DNA from: Phyllostachys edulis
Taxonomy: Eukaryota > Streptophyta > Magnoliopsida > Poales > Poaceae
Assembly (NCBI GenBank): GCA_036346405.1
Contig: CM070566.1
Location: 15,185,533 to 15,249,532, forward strand
Direction: 5' to 3'
Length of the DNA: 64,000 nt
Both the position numbers and the translations under genes were made by a program. Of the stretch, positions 34,901-46,355 are shown in pieces (the first letter of the stretch is position 1; every line of letters begins with the position of its first letter). The notes under the pieces are model-generated. The model did not search any database. It was given only the letters and a program-made list of their open reading frames with translations, and was not told the DNA's origin.

Positions 34901-36800
34901 TTCGGTTTATAGAGATGTACATCTGAAATTAACACATAGGAGTTACGTTTTCCTTATGAGAAAAGCGTACAACACAAACTGCACAACCACCTAATCGATC
35001 GCACGGGCCCACAAGTCGGTGAAACATTAACGCATTAAAACAGCCATTAAGTAACTAAGCATTCATTAGCGCTAACTAATTGGAGATTTGGTTAATTAAT
35101 GAGTTACCGTTTTCGGTCAGAATTTCTGACAACGCAGGGGCGTGCGGCCGCGGCGTTGCCGCGCTTGTCGCCGGCGAGGGGAGGCCGGAGGGTGCCCGGA
35201 CCATGGCAAAATGGAACTACAATAGCAGGGGCTACCTTTAGGTGGTGTCTTGGCAAGAGAGAGGCCTGATGGCTTGGCCGGCAAAGCCGAGCGGAGGAGG
35301 CTTGAGCGTTGTGGGGCGGCGGTGGGTGGTAGAAACTCAATGAGGCATTGGGGAAGGACGAGTAGGCCACGGCGGTGCTTCCAGTGCTGAGAATCAAGCT
35401 GGGCTTCACCGCGTTGGACTCGGGGAAGAAAGGTTTGTCTTCGGTCGGAATTTAATAGAAGCCAAAATCACGAAGATCCTACACTCCGATGAGGAAATTG
35501 ATTGAGGGGTTTTGTTACTAGCATCAAAGGACACACGATGACACACTTATGAGAGCAAGGGCTCACCGGAATGTACAAAGCCGTGAAGGAGTGGTCGTGG
35601 ACGCGCGCTGGCGCCGTCGATGATCCTTCCGCGTTCCGGGCGCTACAAGCAGATACAAAGGATGGAATCAGTAGGGATGGAGACAGCGTTGGACGTAGAA
35701 GGAAGAGGATGCTCGGGAGAGGAGCTTACCTGGCATAGGTGCACAGAATAGCGTCCTCCTCCTCTCGGACAGGAGGAGAAGTGCGGCGAAATGGGGGAGC
35801 AGGAGGGGGTTTAAGCTGAAGGAGATGACGGAGGAAGAAGCAGCGTGAACCCACAGAGCTTCGCGAGTGGCCAAGGAGGGCGGTGAGGCAACGGCGTCCT
35901 TGGTGCAAACGGGGGAGCGGCAGAGCGTGGCAGCCCCGTGGCGTTCAAGCCCTGACTGAGCCGGCGAGAGGTTAGGGAAGGGGCTAACAACGCGGGCCCG
36001 GTGTGTCAGCGGCAGAAGGAAAAGGGGGCTCGGCCGGTTTCATCTGGACCGCACAATCTAAAATGGGCGGCCAGGATTTAATGGAAAGATCGGACTGTCC
36101 GAACGGAATGCGATCTAGGCCGTTGAATTCTGATCGGACGGCTCGCGCGAGGTACGGTTAGTTGACCCAGCTGAATCAAGTGGCTCGGTCGGTCCTGAGT
36201 CGAAACAGTGAAAGGCTCGAGCCCTTTGAACAGTGCTGAGCCTAGGTTCATTCAGTTTGACCAAAAACAAAAGCATTTGACCGAGGCTTTAAAAATATAA
36301 ATAAATTTCTAAAAATTCTTAAATAAATGAGGGGGCTTCCTGGGACATCCTAGTACTCATAAAATTTTTAACACCCACTGTTCATGAGTTAATTTATATA
36401 ATTTAAATTAAAACTTGGAATAGATCTTTGATTTGAGTTTGAATTTTCTGGGGGTCAAATTGAGTTCCAAAAATTTTGGAAAAATTATTTTAATTCATGA
36501 TAATTATTATATTATTTTAATAAATTATTTCCGGATGATGTTCATAAATTTTTATTCTTGTTTTCTTTTGGAATTTAAATTTGAAGTGTATATTTTCTTT
36601 GACTTCAAAATTTCCAAAAGCAACAAATCATGCAATTGCTCTAGAAAAACTAATGCATGTTCAAAAGTTTTAAATTCTTCTCATTTTTATACATTTGAAA
36701 TACAAACCCAAGTGCAATAAATAATGCAAAAGATTCAAAAATACTGTGCATGTTATTGAGATGCACACTAATTATCATTTATTAATTTGGGGATGTTACA
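31998..36800 (-). mobile_element. Solo LTR, 4803 bases, of a long-LTR gypsy element
   Basis: The minus-strand start is TGTAACATCCCCAAATTAAT at 36800 and the end CCAGGGTTCTCACA at 31998. The duplication TAGCT lies at 31993-31997 and 36801-36805, perfect 5/5. No gag or pol sequence is inside. It splits the Tekay-like integrase precisely between GKL and APRF. 33650-34760 is very AT-rich; 35100-36060 is GC-rich. Removing it plus one TAGCT rejoins the reading frame. The source family is not determined. Confidence 0.88.
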
Positions 36801-37755
36801 TAGCTTCCCTCTATTTCGAAATCTCCTAACTCTTTTGAGTGGAGTTACCCTAAGGTACACAAAATCTCCCACTTCAAAAGACAAGTCCCGTTGACGAGTA
36901 TCGGCATAGCTCTTTTGTCGGGACCGAGCTACTCTTAACCGCTCCCTTATGAGCTTCACCTTTTCTTCAACTTCTTTGATGACATCGGGTCCAAAAAATT
37001 GGCGCTCACCCACTTGATCCCAAAGGAGAGGGGTTCTACATTGTCTCCCATACAGAGCTTCAAATGGAGACATCTCCAAATTAGCTTGGTAACTATTATT
37101 GTAGGAGAACTCAGCATAGGGGAGGTTTTTGTCCCAACTTTTCCCATGGTCCAATGCACAAGCTCTGAGCATATCTTCAAGAACTTGGTTCACACGCTCT
37201 ATCTGTCCATCGGTTTGAGGATGGTATGCTGTGCTGAAATTGAGCCTTGTTCCTAATGCTTCATGTAGGCTTTCCCAAAACCGCGAGGTGAACTGGGAAC
37301 CCCTATCGGACACTATCATCTTGGGCACACCATGTAGACAGACAATTCGAGCCATATAAAGCTCTGCTAGCCTGCTGCTCCTATAAGTAGTTTTGACAGG
37401 GATAAAATGTGCCACTTTGGTTAATCGATCAACCACGACCCAAATGGAGTCATAGCCTGATTTGAGTCCTGGGCAAACCAGTGATAAAGTCCATGCCGAT
37501 TTGCTCCCATTTCCACTCGGGAATGGGCAAGGGCTGAAGCAAACCAGCAGGTCTTTGGTGCTCAGCCTTGACCCTTTGGCATACGTCACAACGTGCCACA
37601 AACTCAGCTATTTCTCTCTTCATGCCGACCCGCCAATATCTTTCCTTGAGGTCTTGGTACATCTTGGTACTCCCTGGATGAATGGAGTAATGCGACTCAT
37701 AAGCTTCTTTAAGAATGCCTTTGCTTTATGTCTTGTGATTCGGCACACCTGACTG
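36801..37755 (-). pseudogene. Tekay-like integrase
   Basis: The zinc-binding end reads MYQDLKERYWRVGMKREIAE, FVARCDVCQRVKAEHQRPAG. The core has WEQIGMDFITGLPRTQ, a frameshift near 37455, then IWVVVDRLTKVAHFIPVKTT, GVPKMIVSDRGSQFTSRFWE and TAYHPQTDGQIERVNQVLED. The DDE residues are all present as D, D and E. ELAF-type downstream words (PYAEFSYNNSYQANLEMSPF, ALYGRQCRTPL) and the start of the GPF/Y module (FEVGDFVYLRVTPLKRVRRF) follow. It is cut at 36801 by the solo LTR and resumes at 31997. Confidence 0.92.
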
Positions 37756-37831
37756 CCATCAACCAAAGAATCCCTTGTTCATCCTCTAGGAACCCAGAAG
37801 CTTTCCCACTTTTCAAGTTGTCTCTAATTAT

Positions 37832-38302
37832 TTAAAGGTCCTCATCATTAGTTTGGTTCTCTCGAATTTGCTTTTGGATGGTGGGTTTAACCTCCAAGGC
37901 ATGTATACAACCTTGATCAACAATTTCCAAGCTTAGACATCTCATCTCTTCATACAGTTTGGGCTGACTTTCTTGGACCAATAAGAGGTTGCAATAAGTC
38001 TTGCGGCTCAAGGCATCAGCCACCACATTTGCCTTGCCTGGGTGGTAGTGAATTCCAAAATCATAATCTTTAATAAGTTCTAGCCATCTTCTTTGCCTAA
38101 GATTGAGGTCTGCCTGAGTAAAGATGTACTTTAAGCTTTTATGGTCTGTAAAGACTTCGCAACGATTACCAATAAGGTAGTGACGCCACATTTTTAGAGC
38201 ATGCACCACTGCAGTTAGTTCTAAGTCATGGGTGGGGTAGTTAGCCTCAAGGGGATTTAATTGCCGAGAAGCATAAGCTACCACACGACGTTCTTGCATC
38301 AA
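37832..38302 (-). pseudogene. Tekay-like RNase H domain
   Basis: Open frame reading VVAYASRQLNPLEANYPTHD, LELTAVVHALKMWRHYL, then FTDHKSLKYIFTQADLNLRQ and HYHPGKANVVADALSRK. This is the RNase H and linker of a Ty3/gypsy pol. It is separated from RT by a TAG at about 38318 (after FCDASR), where sense codons are expected. Between 37830 and 37665 the frame decays before integrase. Confidence 0.9.
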
Positions 38303-38317
38303 AACACATCCTAGGCC

Positions 38318-39364
38318 CTACCTAGAGGCATCACAGAAGACTTCAAAATCTTTCCGGATATCGGGAAAAATCAGTACCGGAGTAGAGGTCAACCTCTTCT
38401 TCAATTCTTGAAAACTTTGCTCGCATGTTGAAGTCCACACATATTTGCTTTCCTTCTTGAGCAATTGAGTGAGAGGCCTTGCTATATTTGAAAAGCCTTC
38501 AATAAACCTACGATAATATCCTGCCATGCCAAGAAAGCTTCTTATTTGAGACACTGATTTGAGTGGCTTCCAATCTAACACATCTTGAACTTTACTAGGA
38601 TTAACTGCCACACCAGCTGTCGACATGACATGGCCCAAAAAGGTGATATCTTTCAACCAAAAGTCACACTTCTCAAATTTTGCATAGAGCTGGTGGTCCC
38701 TGAGCTTGTCTAGGACCAACCGAAGGTGGCCTTCATGCTCTTCCTCAGTCTTAGAGTATACTAAAATGTCATCAATGAAAACAATGAAAAACTTATCTAA
38801 GTACTCCATAAATACTTTATTCATCAAGTTCATAAAGTATGCAGGAGCATTGGTTAATCCAAAGGACATGACTGTGAACTCATAAAGTCCATAACGAGTT
38901 GAGAATGATGTTTTTGGGATGTCCTCTTGTCGAATCTTCAATTGGTGATAACTTAACCTTAGGTCAATCTTGGAGAAAACTACTGCTCCTTTTAGCTGAT
39001 CAAACAAGTCGTCGATCCTAGGCAAATGGTACTTATTCTTGATGGTAACATCATTGAGAGCTCTATAATCCACACACATACGTTGTGTACCATCCTTCTT
39101 TGCCACAAAGATCACAGGAGCTCTGTAAGGAGAGGAACTCGGCCTCACAAATCCTTTGCTTTGTATTTCTTCAATTTGTTGTTTCAACTCAACCAGATCA
39201 TTCACTGGCAATCTGTATGGCCTCTTGGAAATAGGTGCTGTCCCCGGAACTAGGTTAATGACAAATTCCAAATCTCTATCCGGAGGCATTCCAGGTAGCT
39301 CACTAGAAAACACATCGGGGTACTCCCTTACCACAGGGAGGTCTTCAAGCTTAACTTCTCTCAA
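38318..39364 (-). pseudogene. Tekay-like reverse transcriptase
   Basis: This is a 348-codon frame. Recognisable order: FVINLVPGTAPISKRPYRLP, FVRPSSSPYRAPVIFVAKKD, RMCVDYRALNDVTIKNKYHL, VFSKIDLRLSYHQLKIRQED, the catalytic box FIVFIDDILVYSK, then LGHVMSTAGVAVNPSKVQDV and FLGMAGYYRRFIEGFS. The two Asp of the box are intact. It ends at a TAG that cuts off RNase H. The link to protease (39365-39541) is frameshifted. Among the pol remnants in this window it is one of the best preserved. Confidence 0.93.
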
Positions 39365-39541
39365 ACAGGCAAAGCTAGGAACTCTCTTCTAAAAGAGGTC
39401 TCAGGGCTAAATTCTACTTGTACCCCTTGCTCATTGGTGAGTACAATAGATTTGTTGGCACAATCAATTTGACCTTGGTTCTTGGATAATCAGTCCATTC
39501 CAAGAATCACATCTAACCCTTGGGAGTGCAAGACTATAAGG

Positions 39542-40930
39542 TCAGCAGAGATGAACTCCCAAGATTTCCAAGGAAAGATTTGGGCACAAGGAATTAGTCC
39601 TCATTTCTGAGCCCGGGGAGTGGATTAGCATAGGGTTCTCTAGAGGGGATATAGCTAACCCATTACTACCCACAAATTTAGAAGAGACAAATAAATGAGA
39701 AGCTCCGGAATCAAAAAGAACGGAGGATGGTACGGAATTAACAAGAAATGTACCAAGGACCACATCCGAAGCATGTTGAGCTTCCTCAGCTATGACATGG
39801 TTCACATGTCCCTTGATAAATTGGGTCGAAGGCTTCCCTTTTGAGTTGCCACTATGTGCTAAATTCCCTTGGCTGACTCGGTTTGGAGGGGTGGCTGTTG
39901 CTTGTGGCTTCCTTGGGCACTTATTAGCATAGTGCCCCACTTCATTGCAATAAAAGCAAGTTACCCCAGCTGCAGAAATTGCGGCTGACTTGCTCTGAAA
40001 TTGGCCTTCTGGAGAGGTCTTATAAGGGCTGGAGATACCTGGCCGCTTGGCTTGCATTGGAGGCCTGGAGGGGGAGGAGGTCACAGGTCTCCTCTGCTGA
40101 AATTGAGAGGTCTTTGGCCTGGAAAAACTCTCTAATCTGAACTGCTGAGCTGCCTTCCTCTTTTTATGATTTTTCATCTCAACATGCTTACCCTCTTGTC
40201 GAATTGCCTTACTCACAAGTTGCTGAAAATCCGGGTAGTCATGAGCAAGGAGCTGGACCGAGAGATCATCATTGAGCCCTTCCAAGAAACGTTCTTGCTT
40301 GGACTCGTCAGTGGCCACATCTTTAGGTGCATATCTTGCTAATTGGTTGAACTTGTGAAGATATTCACTTACTGTGCGGCTCCCTTGGCGCAAGGATCTG
40401 AACTCTTTCTTCTTTAGCATCATCATACCATGAGGTATGTGTGCATGGTGAAAAACTTGCACAAATTCCTCCCAAGTTATAGTCTGAGCATCAACATGGG
40501 ATTGAGTGAAGTTGTCCCACCACTCAGAAGCTGGTCCATAGAGTTGGTGAGAGGCAAACAAAACCCTCTCACGATCTGTACATTGGTTCATGTCCAGCTT
40601 TCTTCCCACTGCCCTGAGCTAGTCATCAGCTTCCATAGGCTCAGAGGTGCTAGAAAATGTGGGTGGCCTCATCCTCATGAACTCCGAAATATTTGCTCTA
40701 GGAGGTGGTACATACACCGGTGGTTGAGCTGCTACAACTGCATGGAGGTTTTGAGTATTGTTGATGGACTGAGCCAGTAGATTGATCAATTGTGCTTGAT
40801 TTGCCATCATCTGGTTCCAATCTGGACCTTGAGCTGGAGGAGGAGGTGGTTGCGGCACTGGGGTCTTTGGGTCACCCCCAGAGGTTCGGCCTTGACCACT
40901 AGTGCTGCCACTGCCTCTAGTTGTCACCAT
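39542..40930 (-). pseudogene. Tekay-like gag and protease
   Basis: The start is at 40930 (MVTTRGSGSTSGQGRTSGGD). A Pro-rich N-terminus, then FMRMRPPTFSSTSEPMEADD, is followed by a TAG at 40621 where Trp is expected. The retrotransposon gag domain reads RVLFASHQLYGPASEWWDNF, FRSLRQGSRTVSEYLHKFNQ and RFLEGLNDDLSVQLLA. A CX2CX4HX4C zinc knuckle CFYCNEVGHYANKC lies near 39970. The protease active site VLFDSGASHLFVSSKF (DSGA intact) lies near 39700. A frameshift then separates it from RT. Gag packages element RNA; the protease would cut the polyprotein. Confidence 0.92.
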
Positions 40931-41424
40931 CTACCAGAGGTCCAAGAATTAGGAAAGAGGTGAAAAGGCTAGGGGGGGGAGATCAACACAGCCAAACCAA
41001 CAAAACGACCAACTCAAGACTCAAGCAGCTCTACTCGAGACTTGCTACCCCTAAGGCTGCAAGCAGTGAGGTCATGGTCATGAGGGTGGTCTCTTGCAAA
41101 GAAGCCCCAGGGGTGATGTTTGCAAGGGACTGCCACTCAGGGCCACAAACAGGGAGGTTCTTAATGCTACAACAAAGATCTAGATCGGCCCTATTGATAT
41201 TTCAAGGAAAGGAAATCCATTTAACTTTATAAAACGTTGAGGCAAGCAAAAGATAAGAAGGAAATAAGGTAAGAAGAGACACAGAGAAGGTGATAAGAAT
41301 AGATAGATGACTCAGGTAAGGAGCGAACAATTTATTCCTCTTGTTTAGTAAAACACATTTTGAACTTTTCCTAACGACCATTCTATTAGGCTGCGTCCTG
41401 CAGTCAAGATGCTCTGATACCACT
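40931..41424 (-). other. Tekay-like leader with tRNA-Met-type primer-binding site
   Basis: The PBS is at 41405-41422; the minus strand reads TGGTATCAGAGCATCTTG, complementary to initiator tRNA-Met as in most plant LTR elements. It is two bases inside the LTR end. The rest (about 480 bases) is a non-coding leader. Confidence 0.85.
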
Positions 41425-44400
41425 TGTGGCGACCTGGCCAGGGGCCTCACCCGAGAGGACCACCAAGACCTCCTGGGAAGTCCGCTAGGACCTCCTAGGA
41501 CATCCTGTAGGGCCTCCCGGTAGGACCGCCCAGACCTCTCAAGAGGTCCGGTAGGACCACTCGAAGGTCTGGTGTTCCAACCCGAGGAGGTCTTTGGACC
41601 TCTGACCTCCCCAAGCTCCACACTCTGACCCAAGGGAGGTCCGTCAGGATCCAACCCGAGGAGGTCGTGGGGCTTGGGACAAGCCTCAGGTCCACTGTGA
41701 TCTAAACTAGTCCCCAAGGATCAACGACTAGTTCTCACAGCAAGCAAGTGATAACATACACATCCACAAAAGGCTTTATTAACAACAAAAGAGAGTTGAT
41801 TACAAGGGGTTGCTTACAAGCTCCAGCAACCAAGAGCGAAATACACAGCGGAAAACCAAAAGTATGAACTCCATCCATTACACCACAGGTGATTGGCTGG
41901 AGGGCGCGGCCAAATTGACTTGGTCCTCCTCATCATCAAAGAAGTCTTCACCTGCTCAATTCATCAATCAAGCAAGAGTGAGCACAACAACCATGCTCGC
42001 AAGTTACACCCGTCAATTAACAGAATGACATGCATAATGGATATATCAAAGGAAGGCATATTAGGGTTGATTTGCGTAAAGCCAAGTTTATTTTAATTAC
42101 AAGTACTAAGTTTCAAGGTAGTTATACCATATCTAAAATTAATTTTTAAAATTCTCTTTTTCAGTTGGATAACATTCAACATCAATATGGTGAAGGATAC
42201 CCTCCTGTCACATGGCTCCCCGCCCATAAACCATTTGGATAGAAATCCAAAATCAATTCCATAAGTCCTTTGTAAACCAAAACCAAGAGCAAACTTTGAG
42301 CGGCTTTGCTAGCATGTCCATGACCGCGGACACGGCTATTCGAATAGATTCACACTCTGCAGAGGTTGTACACTTTACCCACATGACATGAATTCTCTAG
42401 TTTGTTTGGCGCCCATCGATGCCACCTCACACTTCCTTTGGTGAGAGGTCTAGAGCACATGACAAGGCCTTTACAAAGCATTACTCCAACGCAGTCCACC
42501 CTCGCTAAGTTTTCACCCCCTTTGGACTACCCATCCGTAGGGTTCAGGCCCCCTCTTGCGTTAGGTGGGACTACAAAGGTCGTAACATGACTACCCACCG
42601 CATCCACCGGATCAACCGCGATGGAGCTTTGCAAATTAGTTAGCCAGGTCCCTTTGCCCATTTCTCAGGACATGTGGTTGTACGAAGGTGGCATAGCCCA
42701 TTATAGGCATAGCAAGATGCGGCTCAAAGACCGGTCCTCATATGGCTTGGGCGGCTAACACAAACCCTTGGGTCTCAACCCTACCCGAGTTGAGCCCGTG
42801 CATACCCTGCACCAGCCAAACAACCAATCCGCCAAAAACCAAATCCATTTGTTCATTTCTGTTTTTGAAAACCATTTATCAAAATCTCCATGACAACCCA
42901 ATGTCATGGCTTTAAAACATTGCACACTTTGATTTGTTGCAAGAAACATTTCCCAAATCAAGATTTTGGTCTAAGCAAGACTAAGATTTTATTTTTCATA
43001 AGCCTTTGGTCCTTACTATTGCAAAAACCGGATTTTATCTAAGGTGACAATGAAGTGGTTTCAACATAGACAGTGGCCATACAAGGGAACTGGGCATAGC
43101 TATGAACAGAAAGATAGGCATTGAAATAACTTAGTAAAAGTAAGCATGCGTACATCTTTGAAATCAACATAAGTATCTTGAAGTAACAGGTGCAATATGA
43201 TCAAGAGTGTAACTTGCCTTGCTCAAAGTCTTGAGCTTCTTCTTCTTCAAGGGACCCTTGCTCCTCACTACCGTCGCAATCTACATGGTGGGAAAACAAA
43301 ATAACTCAAACAGAGCTTAGACAAGATCCGAAGGAACTCCAAATAAACTCTAATGTAAAACCAACTGAGAGATTGGGAGATCAGGAGGAGGTCCAACGAG
43401 CTTGCTAGAGAGGTCCAGAGAGCTTGGAGGGAGGTCTAAGAGCTGGTCGGTGGAGCTGGAGAGTGGAAATGAGGAGAAAGTGAGAGAGGAAGGGCTGCCC
43501 AAGCTATATATAGCCGGAGCCATTGAGCATGCCCCAAGATACGGGTGTTCAAGAGTTGGTAAAGAGGACAATGGAAGCAAGCAAGGGATGTGACAAAAGT
43601 ATGACATGGGTACTGCAAAAAGTGGTAGCATTTAATATGATACAACATGCATTAAATGTGGGGGAGACTCCTTTGCACAAGGACACAGTCAAAGGATAAA
43701 AGAAACATGGGTGGGACTGCCAAGTGGGTCCAGTCAAGACCCGATGGGGAGGTCCTGTGGAGACCTTGAGGAGGTCCCGCGGAGGACTAGGGGAGGTCCT
43801 CACCCACTAGGGAGGTCCTGACGGTTGGATCCCGAAAGGGAGGTCCAATGGCCAAGATCAAGTGCAAAAGGGGAGATCTGCGGAGGTCAAGTGGAGGTCC
43901 TCACCCACTAGGGAGGTCCTGACGGTTAGATTAAATCAAGGGGGAGGTCTGGATGGTCAGGATCTAATCGAAAGAGGAGGTCTTGAACGGTTAAGATCTC
44001 CAAAGGGGAGGTCTGAATGGTTAGGATCTCCAAAGGGGAGGTCCTAACGGCCAGATCTGCATGGAGTTAGGTCTGGACGGTTAAGATCTCCGAAGAGCAG
44101 GTCTTAACGGCCAGATCTGTAAGGAGGGAGTTCTGGACGGTTAAGATCTCTGAAGGGGACGTCTTAACGGCCAGATCTACAAGGAGGGAGGTCTGTACGG
44201 TTAAGATCTCCGAAGGGGAGGTCTTAACGGCTAGATCTACAAGGAGGGAGGTCTGGATGGTTAAGATCTCCGAATGGGAGGTCTTAACGGCCAGATCTAC
44301 AAGGAGGGAGGTGGGCGATAGCGAGATAGGAAGCGAGAGGAGCGGGAGCCATTGGATTCCAATCGGACCGTCCAAAATGATTGGGCCGTTCAGACCATCC

Positions 44401-45203
44401 GAGTTAGCGCTAGATCTTTGCCATTGAACTAAATCGGGCGGTCCGAAATGGTTGGGACGTTCAGACCATCCGAACGCCTCTACAAATCGGACCGTCCAGC
44501 AAAGATCTATGGGCTCAGAGTGGGTGGGACGTTCGGACCACCCGAACGTCTCACCAAGATCAATCCGTCTAATACAAATCGGACGATACACAAACGATAG
44601 AGGTCCTAATGGACAAAGAGGAGGTCCTGAAGGACATGGGGAGGTCCTGAAGGACACGGGGAGGTCCGAATAAACAAGGAGGAGGTCCTAGAGGACATGG
44701 GGAGGTCCTGAAGGACACGGGGAGGTCTAGAAAACGGTAATACCGTGAGTTGGGACGGTAATACCGGATGGGCAGTGAGGGACACTTCCAGAGAGAATTA
44801 CAAGGGGTAAAGCGAAGGAGGTAAGTCCAAACGGACTCAGTGGGGGTTCAAAAGATACAGAGAGTGAGTTCAAGTGGATTTGAGAAAGGTTTAGCCTAGG
44901 AGAGGCCTAAACTTGGGAAGGAACCACAGAAAGAGGTGTAGACCAGGGAAGGTACAATCACTTAGGGAGGTTTAGACCTAAGGAGGTCCGGTCCAGAGAT
45001 GGACAAAACACGGACAGAGAAAAGGAAGATCACCAAAACTCCAACAAACTCAACAAACCATCAAGAAAATTTTAGTTGAAGTTTGAGTTAGTTAATTTAA
45101 ATCCATTATGAAATTTCAAGTTAAGCTTCGAATTCTCATCAAAACAAAATGGTTCGTTTTATTTTGAAATCTACAAAAAGGCTCTGAAATTCTGGGTGTT
45201 ACA
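41425..45203 (-). mobile_element. Tekay-like LTR, copy b (5' LTR), 3779 bases
   Basis: Minus-strand start TGTAACACCCAGAATTTC at 45203 and end CGCCACA at 41425. TATA box at 43504-43512. The repeat tract is at 43745-44315. It is nearly identical to copy a over long stretches but differs densely at 43980-44130 and 44510-45010. Confidence 0.92.
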
Positions 45204-45322
45204 TCTGTGCGTACCGGCCTGACCCACCATGTAGCATGCCTGAGCCGTACTTTGCCCGTGCCGAGCCGGCTGGACCTCGAACGGATACGAAATGGCCTGG
45301 CCCGATCCGACTCCCACCTCTA
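45204..45322. repeat. Right terminal and subterminal region of the hAT element
   Basis: 119 bases of GC-rich subterminal sequence end in TCCCACCTCTA at 45322, the inverted partner of 18874-18884. They are cut off from the rest of hAT by the Tekay-like insertion. Confidence 0.75.
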
Positions 45323-45400
45323 TGGGTGAGAATAAAGAAACTCATCTAGAGATTCTTCTTTGGGCCACTTTTTGCTGTTGGTGTCGTTAATTGCATCTGT
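45323..45400 (+). mobile_element. Copia A 3' LTR, right part
   Basis: The sequence continues the LTR broken at 18873 (GAATAAAGAAACTCATC, a possible polyadenylation signal AATAAA). The outer end of the LTR is not clear; 45400 is approximate. Confidence 0.45.
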
Positions 45401-45749
45401 TCAACGACCTGTTTCTGTGAACCATGGAATCTAGTGGCTGCCGCACAAATGCTTGCCAAGGTTTTGGTCCTGTGATTGATGTGACGGCGGCTTGCCTTTT
45501 TGGGTGAAGGTCACTAGGTGAGGTGCATGCATTGGGCTTGTGCAGATTTTCATCCATAGAAGAAAGCGTCCATAGAAAGGATTCGTCGAAGAATGGGTCC
45601 AGATTTTTATCTCTGCAGTAGCTTTTGGCCTGATCCATTTGTGTGCGACAAAGACTAATTAATCGCCCAAATCTGGCCATGGCATTTCTGTCGTCGTCCA
45701 TGAGGCCTAATGTTACCGTCGCATCGCACTCGCAAGTCGCAACGATCAA
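45387..45749 (-). CDS. Unrecognised 120-codon open frame
   Basis: The predicted protein has mixed composition, several Cys and no low-complexity bias (for example DRNAMARFGRLISLC, NLDPFFDESFLWTLSSMDEN). I do not recognise a family. It lies between the copia A LTR end and a Tat gag fragment and overlaps the presumed LTR end. It may be a host gene exon, a captured piece or chance. There is no clear promoter, and no exon partner was found. Confidence 0.25.
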   Translation of the reverse strand: MIVATCECDATVTLGLMDDDRNAMARFGRLISLCRTQMDQAKSYCRDKNLDPFFDESFLWTLSSMDENLHKPNACTSPSDLHPKRQAAVTSITGPKPWQAFVRQPLDSMVHRNRSLNRCN

Positions 45750-45829
45750 GGCTGCCGTTTCAATGTTTTACCTACGTTAGAAGCATAGATTAAATTAACC
45801 GGGGTAATATATAGTTGTATTATAAATAA

Positions 45830-46355
45830 AATATAACTATTAATTTGTTAAAGGCGAGGTTCACTTCCTGTTTCACGGTCTTCAAATGGCGCTTGGACTC
45901 GTACGAGGAGGACCCGTTAAAGATCATATCGATGGTATGATGTGGCTTCTGATAGTCCATTTCTTCCTTGACATCCTTGTCCTTTTTGGAACTTGGCTCC
46001 CAAAGCTCCTCCATGGAAGGAAAAGTATCTTTACCTTAGTAATAATCCTCTAGCTTTTTTTTGCTAGGCTCAACAGGTGTGCAAATCATACCCTGCCGCT
46101 TGATGAAGTGGACACCACTTCTTGTTCTTTTTATGTTCATCGGTCGGAATTTTTGCTTTGTTACGACCGGAATAATCCTTCTTGCCCATGGTGGACTTCT
46201 TAGGAATTGCAAGAACCACTTTATTATTGAACTTGCGATTCTTGTTACCTTTAAGAGCCTTCTTATGTTTCTTCTCTGGTTTATCCCGGCCGAGTTAAGA
46301 GATTTTCTCTTTCCGATCAATGGCCTTGTTCCATTCAACCGCCTCACTAGCGGCT
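45830..46355 (-). pseudogene. Tat-type gag fragment
   Basis: On the minus strand from 46355 the sequence reads AASEAVEWNKAIDR, matching ATASEAVEWNDTIDR of the first Tat element (around 9330). It continues with a Lys-rich stretch and KKWCPLHQAAGYDLHTC, the zinc-knuckle-like motif. Near 45960 it reads HTIDMIFNGSSSYESKRHLK and EVNLAF, the region before protease in Tat elements. The frames shift several times. The CACTA-2 element begins exactly where the gag stops, so it inserted into this gag. Confidence 0.75.

Larger units (their letters stand above)
27199..45203 (-). mobile_element. Tekay-like chromovirus in tandem LTR-internal-LTR-partial internal form
   Basis: Minus-strand order: LTR (45203-41425), PBS, gag, protease, RT, RNase H, integrase, chromodomain, polypurine tract, LTR (31599-27889), then a second PBS, leader and gag start (27888-27199) that repeat 41424-40741 closely. 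A simple insertion would end at 27889, so a second, truncated copy shares the middle LTR. The chromodomain and long LTRs place it in the Tekay/Del group of chromoviruses by family knowledge. A 4.8-kb solo LTR interrupts integrase/chromodomain. The outer flanks (27198, 45204) show no duplication, as expected after truncation. Confidence 0.87.
18874..45322 (-). mobile_element. hAT DNA transposon, expanded to 26.4 kb by nested insertions
   Basis: The left end is TAGAGGTGGGAATTGGG at 18874, and the right end, read inward on the minus strand from 45322, is TAGAGGTGGGAGTCGGATC. That gives an 11-base inverted repeat. The flanking 8-mers are TGAGTGAG (18866-18873) and TGGGTGAG (45323-45330), matching 7 of 8 and of the length expected for hAT. 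Subterminal sequence rich in CGTGCCGTG-type words follows both ends. A BED-type transposase is inside on the minus strand. Removing CACTA-1 and the Tekay-like element leaves about 3.8 kb, a normal hAT size. Confidence 0.85.

Noticed and set aside
31998..36800. Host gene or full retrotransposon in the 4.8-kb insert
   Set aside because: No gag/pol or conserved exon was found. Ends are TG...CA with a perfect 5-base duplication, so a solo LTR explains it.
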